The translations under genes were made by a program, and so were the position numbers. The notes beneath the pieces are model-generated. The model was not told where the DNA came from. It ran no database searches and saw only the letters and a program-made list of their open reading frames with translations. Shown one piece after another: positions 1 through 5,987 of a stretch of DNA of 32,362 nucleotides. Position 1 is the stretch's first letter; the number at the start of each line of letters is the position of its first letter. Origin of the DNA: Paracoccaceae bacterium (GTDB taxonomy: Bacteria; Pseudomonadota; Alphaproteobacteria; Rhodobacterales; Rhodobacteraceae); NCBI GenBank assembly GCA_022448925.1, contig JAKVCP010000034.1, forward strand, positions 1-32,362, read 5' to 3'.

Positions 1-789
1 AAGAAGATGCGTGGCAAATGCGTGTCTCAGGGTATGCGGTGTGACCTTATCTGGATCGACACCTGCGGCCTGCGCAAAGTCCTTGATCCGCCTGTAAAAC
101 CAGTGCCTGGTCAAATGTCCATTCCGGCCAAAGGATTTAAACAAGTAGGGCGAGCCGGGTTTGCCATTGGCGCGATCGGATTCGGCCTGTGCGTCACATG
201 TGTCCAGCCAAACCGCCAGCGCATCGCGCGCCGAGCGCGACAGCGGCACCAAGCGCTCTTTGTCGCCCTTGCCCCGGATCAGCAGCATTCGCGGGTTGCC
301 GCGCGCCGCCGCCAGCGGAAGGGACATCAGTTCGCTCACGCGCATGCCTGTTGCATAAAGCAGGTGCATCAGACAGGTGTCGCGTTGCCTGTCAGACACT
401 GTGCGGCCAAACGCTTCGGCAGCTTGCAACAGCCGGTCAACTTCGTCCATGGACAGGATGGTGGGCAGCCGTTTTTCCCGTCCGGGACCGATAATCTTTA
501 TGGCTGGGTTGTCCTGGCGCAGGTTCTCTTCGAAGGTGAACCGGTAAAGCTGCTTTATGGCCGACAAGCGCCGGGCGCGCGTGGCGCGCGACAGGCCCTG
601 GGTATTGCAGAAGACAAGATAGCTTTCGATCTCGGTGCGGCGAGCCTGTGACAGGTCACTGCCCTGCGCGGCAAGCCAGTCGACGAAATTCTGCAAATCG
701 CGGGCATATGCCAGCTGGGTATTTGTTGCCGCGCCGCGCTCTGCCGCTTGTGCCTCAAGAAAGGCGGTAATCCAGTTTGTGTGTGTCAT
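1..789 (-). CDS. xerD: Site-specific tyrosine recombinase XerD (3' end cut by window edge)
   Basis: This gene encodes a tyrosine recombinase of the XerC/XerD family, which resolves chromosome dimers at dif with its partner. The 263 visible residues have an N-terminal SAM-like core-binding domain (about 1–95) and then the catalytic domain. Catalytic Arg150 lies in ATGMRVSEL, Lys174 in RGKGDKERL, and His252/Arg255 in HTLRHAFATHLL. The second His/Trp and the nucleophilic Tyr should lie just past the left edge, so the protein is probably intact (about 305 residues is usual). The ATG start lies four bases after the stop of the 510-residue gene, so they probably share a transcript. XerD rather than XerC is chosen from overall resemblance and the position near aroK; a paralogous swap is possible. 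Confidence 0.9.
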   Translation of the reverse strand, partial: MTHTNWITAFLEAQAAERGAATNTQLAYARDLQNFVDWLAAQGSDLSQARRTEIESYLVFCNTQGLSRATRARRLSAIKQLYRFTFEENLRQDNPAIKIIGPGREKRLPTILSMDEVDRLLQAAEAFGRTVSDRQRDTCLMHLLYATGMRVSELMSLPLAAARGNPRMLLIRGKGDKERLVPLSRSARDALAVWLDTCDAQAESDRANGKPGSPYLFKSFGRNGHLTRHWFYRRIKDFAQAAGVDPDKVTPHTLRHAFATHLL

Positions 790-793
790 AGCA

Positions 794-2326
794 TCAACTT
801 GCGGTTTTGGACAAAATCAGGTGCAGCGCAGCCCGCCGTGCAGTGTCTTCAAGGCCAACGGCCCGAAGCGTGCGGATCGAGTCAACGAGATCATTGATGT
901 TTCCATCAGCGCCACGATCAAACTGGCGCAGGGCGGTCAGCAGAGCCTCACCAAGGCGGCCGGTTTCGACCATTCGGGCAAGCTCGGGCTCCATAGGAGC
1001 ACCGTCAAACGCCAGCGCCAGACCGGCCTGAATGCCCGACAGGCCATCGGTTGGCACAGATGTCCCGCTTGCAATGGCACGGATAACATCAGCAGACCTG
1101 AAATCCTCGGGAAGATTGCGCGCGGCAATTTCGTAGTCTGGTGAAAGCAGCGCCACCTCGATCGCCATCCGACGAGCGTTTCCCTCAAGTGTGTGCTTCA
1201 GCAAATCCGCGCTAAACAGGTCGGCAAACGCGATGTCAAGACCGGCCTCTTGCATCCGCGGCCAGACCTGCGCCAAGGCAATGCCAATTGCGGCCGGTTC
1301 CCCGGTTTTCATTGCAGTGTCAAAGCGTTGGATGGCATCTACCCGGTCCCAGACCCCGCCCGAGGCTGCGCGCTTGCGGTCGGTGTAAACGCCTAAAAGA
1401 CGGTTTTCCCCCAAAACGCCGGCAGACGTCAGACGTTCAGCGGCATCCAGTTGCGCCTTCCAACCAGCGTCTCCACCAAGGTCCAGCGTGGCATAGGCGC
1501 GCGGTAATCGGCTCGTTGGCAGGCGCTCTCCTATGGCTTCGTAAAGACGAACTTGCAAAGGCGTGATGCGCTGCCCGGGCGGCAAGGTCGGCAGGGATCC
1601 GGCGTCATCCTCATCAAGGAATTGAAGCAACAGGTGACCGGTGCGCGCGGGAACTGTGTCCAGCGCCAGGGCCGAGTTCAGCATAAGGGTCGCACCGGCC
1701 CAATCCCCACCGCGGGCAGCACAAAAGATACGCGCCGCGATCTCGGGACTTAGATGGGGCATGGCATTTATCTGAGCACAGATCTGAACGGTCCGGCCAG
1801 TCAGCAGCGCCACATCAAATTGCAATCCGATGATCTCTGGTTCTGTCGTATTGGCCCGTTGCAGCAAGGCATCGGCTGCATCCACAGCGCCAAGTTCCAT
1901 CAGCTTTTCAACGCGTGCGGCCAAAAAATTGCCAGCGCGACCACTGTCAATCGGTGGTTCTGCCTCAGCGAGGAGAAGCGTCAACAAAAGTGCAGTCATC
2001 GCCGGATGGCCATCTGTCGGGGCATCCTTCAGCGCCTTGATCAGCGATTGTACGTCGCTCCCTCTCCAAAGATCGGGCGGAAAACCGGTGACGGATCGCG
2101 GCAAAAGACCCACGGCGTCAGCCGTCGTGGTCTGATCAAGGGGCAGGGTCTCTATGTCGGGCGACACTGCGGTGTTGGCGATGCCTGGGTCTTTGTGCTG
2201 CTCAGGCACCCCAAGTGTCGGCTGCGCCTCAAGCCAATCGATGGCAGACAATGGGTCCTGTGCCAGTCCGGATCCAGCACAGAGACAGGCACAGGCAAGA
2301 CATAGGCAGAGCGCCCTAATTCGCAT
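794..2326 (-). CDS. Secreted protein of unknown function, alpha-helical (510 aa)
   Basis: I do not recognise a named domain. The first 22 residues form a signal peptide (MRIRA, a Cys/Leu/Ala-rich core, then SGLAQ), so the mature protein should be periplasmic. The rest is rich in Ala/Leu and reads as repeated amphipathic helices (for example around residues 100–240 and 370–500), like TPR or Sel1-type solenoids but without a clear repeat consensus. Two Cys residues (in QICAQIN and IFCAARG) might form a disulfide. The start codon lies inside the 3' end of the 49-residue membrane peptide gene (11-base overlap), and xerD begins four bases downstream, which implies one operon. The base composition matches its neighbours. 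The gene model is secure; the function is not inferable. Confidence 0.8.
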   Translation of the reverse strand: MRIRALCLCLACACLCAGSGLAQDPLSAIDWLEAQPTLGVPEQHKDPGIANTAVSPDIETLPLDQTTTADAVGLLPRSVTGFPPDLWRGSDVQSLIKALKDAPTDGHPAMTALLLTLLLAEAEPPIDSGRAGNFLAARVEKLMELGAVDAADALLQRANTTEPEIIGLQFDVALLTGRTVQICAQINAMPHLSPEIAARIFCAARGGDWAGATLMLNSALALDTVPARTGHLLLQFLDEDDAGSLPTLPPGQRITPLQVRLYEAIGERLPTSRLPRAYATLDLGGDAGWKAQLDAAERLTSAGVLGENRLLGVYTDRKRAASGGVWDRVDAIQRFDTAMKTGEPAAIGIALAQVWPRMQEAGLDIAFADLFSADLLKHTLEGNARRMAIEVALLSPDYEIAARNLPEDFRSADVIRAIASGTSVPTDGLSGIQAGLALAFDGAPMEPELARMVETGRLGEALLTALRQFDRGADGNINDLVDSIRTLRAVGLEDTARRAALHLILSKTAS

Positions 2327-2465
2327 CCAGAATCACCGGCTGTCGAACTTCTTCCCGGGTGGGGGAAAAGTCAGCACCAAAAAACGGTCCGGCATAGGCA
2401 TAAACCACCAGGGACACCGCACCCAATGCGCAAATGTAAATGATCCATCGTATCAAACGCCCCAT
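2316..2465 (-). CDS. Small single-pass membrane peptide (49 aa)
   Basis: This short gene begins with ATG, MGRLIRWIIYI, and ends REEVRQPVILDAN. One hydrophobic segment (about residues 6–25) has basic residues in front of it (Arg3, Arg6), which predicts N-in/C-out topology and a short periplasmic tail rich in Pro and Asp/Glu. It overlaps the start of the 510-residue secreted protein by 11 bases in another frame, so the two are probably translated together and may work together. It resembles, from memory, a short hypothetical protein in the same place in other Rhodobacteraceae; this could not be checked. Only a weak ribosome-binding site is visible (AGACAGG). It is the first gene of the leftward unit that diverges from aroK. 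Confidence 0.7.
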   Translation of the reverse strand: MGRLIRWIIYICALGAVSLVVYAYAGPFFGADFSPTREEVRQPVILDAN

Positions 2466-2601
2466 AGCCTGTCTTTCTTATTTGCGCGCCGCTGCCACGC
2501 GTGCCTTTTCCAAAACTTATAACTGGCCTTTCTTGCAAGATCACGTCATTCACGCAAGATGGGATGAAATTGGCGTGGGTTGGCCGAAAGTCGCGGATGA
2601 C

Positions 2602-3147
2602 ATGCAGGCAGAGTTGAAAAAGACCGTTGTGATGGTCGGGATGATGGGGGCGGGCAAAACCGCCGTTGGACGAACTGTTGCGCAGGCTCTCAACGTGCGC
2701 TTTCTCGACTCCGACGCCGAGATAGAGACAGCCGCAAACATGAGCGTAGCCGACATTTTTGCCCGCGATGGTGAACCGTTCTTCCGGCAGAAAGAGACGC
2801 AGGTGATCACCCGCCTCTTGGATGAAGAGCGGGGCATTCTGTCCACCGGGGGCGGGGCCTTCATGAACCCCATAAATCGCGAAATCATTTCTAAACGTGG
2901 TGTGTCGGTCTGGCTGAATGCGGATCTCGATCTGCTGTGGGACAGGGTTCGCCATCGCGACACGCGCCCGTTGTTGCAGGTGGATGATCCTTTTGCGGTG
3001 CTCAGCGACTTGTACCGCAGACGTGTCCCCGTTTACGCTCTGGCAGACCTTGAGGTCGCAGCCGACCCGGCCTATGCGCTGGAGGATATGGCAGACCGGG
3101 TGATAGAGACCTTGCAGACCCGGCCCGACGTCCTGGAGATCAACTGA
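2602..3147 (+). CDS. aroK: Shikimate kinase
   Basis: This enzyme phosphorylates shikimate at the 3-hydroxyl with ATP in the cytoplasmic aromatic amino acid pathway. It has the Walker A loop GMMGAGKTAVG (about residues 13–23), the shikimate-binding Asp of FLDSDAEIE (about 34–42), the Arg of FFRQKE (about 61–66), the glycine-rich STGGGAF loop (about 81–87) and a lid region around RHRDTRPLL. From the chosen ATG (MQAELKKTVVMVG) the protein has 181 residues, normal for the family. The frame is open upstream to 2440, but that extension has no kinase character; a GTG at 2575 is an alternative start. Its stop overlaps the aroB start by one base (TGATG), so the two are coupled. Confidence 0.96.
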   Translation: MQAELKKTVVMVGMMGAGKTAVGRTVAQALNVRFLDSDAEIETAANMSVADIFARDGEPFFRQKETQVITRLLDEERGILSTGGGAFMNPINREIISKRGVSVWLNADLDLLWDRVRHRDTRPLLQVDDPFAVLSDLYRRRVPVYALADLEVAADPAYALEDMADRVIETLQTRPDVLEIN

Positions 3148-4262
3148 TGACCGAGACCGTGCATGTTCCACTGGGTGAACGCGCTTATGACATCCATATT
3201 GGCACGGGGATCATCGCCTCGGCTGGGGAATGGATTTCCCCTCTTCTCAGTCGACCGCGCGTTGCCATTGTGACAGACGCAATGGTGGGCGATCTGCACT
3301 TGGATGCCTTGACCCGGGCGCTTGACGCCGAAAGTATCGATAGTGTTTCGCTGCGCTTGCCGGCGGGTGAGGCCACAAAGGGTTGGCCGCAGTTCACCCG
3401 CACGGTCGAATGGCTGCTGGAGAACCGGATCGAGCGTCGCGATGTTGTGATTGCCCTGGGGGGAGGCGTCGTCGGCGACCTCGTGGGTTTTGCAGCGGCT
3501 GTGCTGCGTCGGGGTGTCCGTTTCGTTCAGATTCCGACCTCTCTTTTGGCGCAAGTGGACAGCTCTGTTGGGGGAAAAACCGGGATCAATGCCCCGCAAG
3601 GCAAGAACCTGATCGGCGCCTTTCATCAACCCAGCATGGTGCTCGCGGACATTGGCGCCCTTGAAACCCTGACGCCACGCGACTTTTTGGCGGGTTATGG
3701 GGAAGTCGTCAAATACGGGCTTTTGGGGGATTCCGCATTCTTTGAGTGGCTCGAAGCCAACGGCCCGGCACTGGCCGCGGGGGATGTGGATGCCCGCACC
3801 TACGCTGTCCGTCGATCTTGCGAAATGAAGGCCGAGATTGTCGTGCGCGACGAGACCGAACAGGGTGACCGCGCGCTTCTCAACCTTGGTCATACCTTTT
3901 GCCATGCACTCGAGGCCGCGACCGGCTATTCCAGCGACTTGCTACACGGCGAAGGTGTGGCAATTGGCTGTGCACTGGCATTTGAATTGTCCGCGCGTCT
4001 TGGCCTGTGCAGCCAAGAAGATCCAAGCCGGGTTCGGGCCCATCTGACCTCTATGGGCATGAAAACCGATTTGTCGGATATCGACGCAAATTTGCCGGGC
4101 GCGGACGTGCTGTTGGACCTGATGGGACAGGATAAGAAGGTCGTTGATGGCCAGCTGCGGTTCATACTCGCACGTGGGATCGGCCGGGCCTTTGTCACCT
4201 CGGATGCGCCGCGCGATGTTGTGCACAAACTGCTTGCGGAAGTGCTGCCAACCCCCGGCTGA
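3147..4262 (+). CDS. aroB: 3-dehydroquinate synthase
   Basis: This enzyme converts DAHP to 3-dehydroquinate, the second step of the shikimate pathway, using NAD and a divalent metal. It is 371 residues long, typical for the family. The NAD-binding GGGVVGDLVGF lies at about 105–115. The active-site segment SSVGGKTGIN with the following KNLIGAFHQP lies at about 139–162. Metal ligands are predicted as Glu186 (GYGEVVKYG), His249 (NLGHTFCHALE) and His267 (LLHGEGVAIG). It starts at the last base of the aroK stop, so aroK–aroB is one translationally coupled unit. A degraded pabC-like remnant and convergent ssb follow. Confidence 0.97.
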   Translation: MTETVHVPLGERAYDIHIGTGIIASAGEWISPLLSRPRVAIVTDAMVGDLHLDALTRALDAESIDSVSLRLPAGEATKGWPQFTRTVEWLLENRIERRDVVIALGGGVVGDLVGFAAAVLRRGVRFVQIPTSLLAQVDSSVGGKTGINAPQGKNLIGAFHQPSMVLADIGALETLTPRDFLAGYGEVVKYGLLGDSAFFEWLEANGPALAAGDVDARTYAVRRSCEMKAEIVVRDETEQGDRALLNLGHTFCHALEAATGYSSDLLHGEGVAIGCALAFELSARLGLCSQEDPSRVRAHLTSMGMKTDLSDIDANLPGADVLLDLMGQDKKVVDGQLRFILARGIGRAFVTSDAPRDVVHKLLAEVLPTPG

Positions 4263-4322
4263 CGGCGCGCACCCTTGGACTTGGGGTGGCAGCTGCCCAC
4301 GGATGTAGTCTTTAGCGTTGGT

Positions 4323-4609
4323 CTCTTGGAACAAGAGGCCGCCTTTCTTGGCGCGGACGAGATTATTCGGGCGGATTGCCTTGACGCGGTGCCCTTGCCG
4401 AAGGCGCAATCACCAATCTATTTGTGATGACGCCTCGATGCCTTGCCTCACCGCCCGTGCGCGCCGGAGCATTGCCCGGTATTTTGCGGGCTGAGGTGCT
4501 ACGTTCGGGCAAAGTCTTCGAGAAACAGCTACGCCCCGACGATTTGATCGGAGCGCAGGTTTGGGTTGGAAACAGTCCGCGGGGGCTGATCCGCGCAACG
4601 CTTGTCTGA
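4323..4609 (+). pseudogene. C-terminal remnant of an aminodeoxychorismate lyase-like (class IV aminotransferase) gene, frameshifted
   Basis: From 4385 to the TGA at 4607–4609 an open frame reads RGALAEGAITNLFV, then SPPVRAGALPGILRAEV, and ends VGNSPRGLIRATLV. These are the late landmarks of the PabC/class IV aminotransferase fold: the E-G-x-I-T-N-L-F turn, the PP-x-x-x-G-x-LPGI-x-R segment and the terminal GN-x-x-RGL. Going upstream, this frame meets TGA at 4382–4384. A neighbouring frame (4323–4384) continues with EQEAAFLGADEII, resembling the preceding family segment, so at least one frameshift is implied. The N-terminal two thirds, including the PLP lysine, is absent before aroB ends at 4262. 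No start codon or ribosome-binding site precedes it. Its stop abuts the ssb stop (TGATCA). I infer decay of a former pabC-type gene. Confidence 0.72.
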
Positions 4610-5122
4610 TCAGAACGGAATTTCGTCGTCCAGATCGCGCGATGGTGCACGTGGCGCGCTGCCCCCGCCACTTCCGCCACCATAGCCGCCCTGGTCGGGG
4701 GCACCGTAATCGCTGCCATAATCGCCGCCACCGCCGTAAGAGCCACCGCCCCCGCCACCTTGACCCCCGTCTCGGCCATCTAGGAACGTCATTTCACCCT
4801 GGTAAGGGCGCAGCACGACCTCGGTGGAATAGCGGTCCTGGCCACTTTGGTCCTGCCATTTTCGGGTCTCAAGCTTTCCCTCAATGTAGACTTTTGATCC
4901 TTTTCGCAGATACTGTTCGGCCAAGCGCGCCAGGTTTTCATTGAAAATCGCGACCGAGTGCCACTCTGTGCGGTCACGACGTTCGCCGGTGTTGCGGTCC
5001 TTCCAGCTTTCAGATGTGGCAATGCGCAGGTTGCACACCTTGCCGCCATTCTGGAACGTACGCACTTCGGGGTCGCGCCCCAGATTGCCGATCAGGATCA
5101 CCTTGTTGACAGAACCGGCCAT
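4610..5122 (-). CDS. ssb: Single-stranded DNA-binding protein
   Basis: SSB coats single-stranded DNA in replication, repair and recombination and recruits partners through its tail. The N-terminal OB fold (about 1–110) starts [18 protein letters not shown] and contains the WHSVAIFNE and [16 protein letters not shown] segments. A Gly/Tyr/Ser-rich linker follows (about 120–155), then the acidic partner-binding tip DLDDEIPF. The 170-residue length is usual for alphaproteobacteria. It is divergent from the lytic transglycosylase across a 171-base gap. I saw no GAAC-N7-GAAC-type LexA box there. Its stop directly touches the stop of the convergent pabC remnant. Confidence 0.97.
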   Translation of the reverse strand: MAGSVNKVILIGNLGRDPEVRTFQNGGKVCNLRIATSESWKDRNTGERRDRTEWHSVAIFNENLARLAEQYLRKGSKVYIEGKLETRKWQDQSGQDRYSTEVVLRPYQGEMTFLDGRDGGQGGGGGGSYGGGGDYGSDYGAPDQGGYGGGSGGGSAPRAPSRDLDDEIPF

Positions 5123-5293
5123 GCCGAACCTCGCCTCGATTATTTCAGTTTTCTTCGAATCTGCGCGGAAACGCGCTGAGTATCCTTACACCACCTGGCT
5201 CCAGTTAACAGACCATGAAGATCCAAGGGTGGCGAAGAGCGCGAAAATGACTATATTCGGCGTGGCAGTCAAGGCATCTGCGGGGGGCAGAGC

Positions 5294-5884
5294 GTGTTAC
5301 GTTTGGGTCTTACGACATTTGTGGTGATTTCGATGGCAGGCGTCGTTGCGGCTGACACGGTTTCGTCGCAAAGCCGCCTGCGGCTTTTCCAGTCCCAAAC
5401 CAAGGTTTTGGATGGACGGGCGGCCGAGCAATACAAGAATTCTGTGCGTCTGAAGCCTGCCGATGTTGTGACGCCTACAAAATGGGATGACCTGGTCACT
5501 CCGCAATACCGCGGGCGGTACAAGGGCATTTACCTTGAAATGGCCCGAGAGGCTGCCCGTCGTCATGGCGTGCCCGAGGGTCTGTTCTTGCGTCTTGTTC
5601 AGCAGGAAAGCAATTGGCGCCCGGACGCAAAATCCCACAAGGGGGCCGTGGGTTTGGCGCAACTTATGCCGGCAACTGCGCGCAAGCTTGGTGTCGATCC
5701 AACCGATCCGGGCCAAAACCTTGATGGGGGCGCGCGCTATCTCAAGCAGATGCATAAAAAATTCGGCTCATGGAAAATTGCGCTGGCCGCCTATAATGCC
5801 GGTCCCGGCGCAGTTGAGAAATACGGCGGTGTGCCCCCTTTCCGTGAAACCAAAACCTATGTGAAAAAGATCTGGGGCAGCTAA
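5294..5884 (+). CDS. Secreted lytic transglycosylase (SLT domain)
   Basis: The enzyme is predicted to cleave the MurNAc–GlcNAc bond of peptidoglycan non-hydrolytically in the periplasm. A signal peptide covers about residues 1–20 ([20 protein letters not shown]). The SLT domain lies at about 80–195 with catalytic Glu in [13 protein letters not shown] (about residue 112), followed by [13 protein letters not shown], the second SLT motif, and [15 protein letters not shown], the third. The start is GTG at 5294, the first usable start in frame, preceded by a G-rich ribosome-binding stretch (CGGGGGG). At 196 residues it is a compact single-domain enzyme. It converges with the large caspase-like gene, whose tail resembles a peptidoglycan-binding domain. 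No family-specific gene symbol can be justified. Confidence 0.92.
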   Translation: MLRLGLTTFVVISMAGVVAADTVSSQSRLRLFQSQTKVLDGRAAEQYKNSVRLKPADVVTPTKWDDLVTPQYRGRYKGIYLEMAREAARRHGVPEGLFLRLVQQESNWRPDAKSHKGAVGLAQLMPATARKLGVDPTDPGQNLDGGARYLKQMHKKFGSWKIALAAYNAGPGAVEKYGGVPPFRETKTYVKKIWGS

Positions 5885-5987
5885 CCGGGCGGGGTCGCCA
5901 GGGTGTGTTACGACACAGATGAACCGAACCGACTTTTGCAGATATTTTGCGTCTTTGACCTTAAATAAAATTCGGTATCGCGATCTC

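Noticed and set aside
1-789. xerD as an integrase marking a mobile element or att site
   Set aside because: The sequence is of the housekeeping XerC/D type, the neighbours are core genes, and no tRNA or direct repeat is nearby.
3942-4409. Leftward open frame of 155 codons over the end of aroB and the following gap
   Set aside because: Most of it is antisense to aroB, which is certain. It has no motif, and the non-overlapping part is better explained by the pabC remnant on the plus strand.
4363-4779. Leftward open frame of 138 codons over the end of ssb
   Set aside because: It is the shadow of the Gly-rich ssb linker in another frame; its Ala/Val/Thr-rich start comes from repeated GGC/GGT codons.
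5123-5293. LexA/SOS box between ssb and the lytic transglycosylase
   Set aside because: I looked for GAAC-N7-GAAC or GTTC-N7-GTTC and found no pair with the right spacing.
5904-5917. Short hairpin TGTGT-TACG-ACACA after the lytic transglycosylase as a terminator
   Set aside because: A 5-bp AT/GC-mixed stem without a T-run is too weak to call a terminator.
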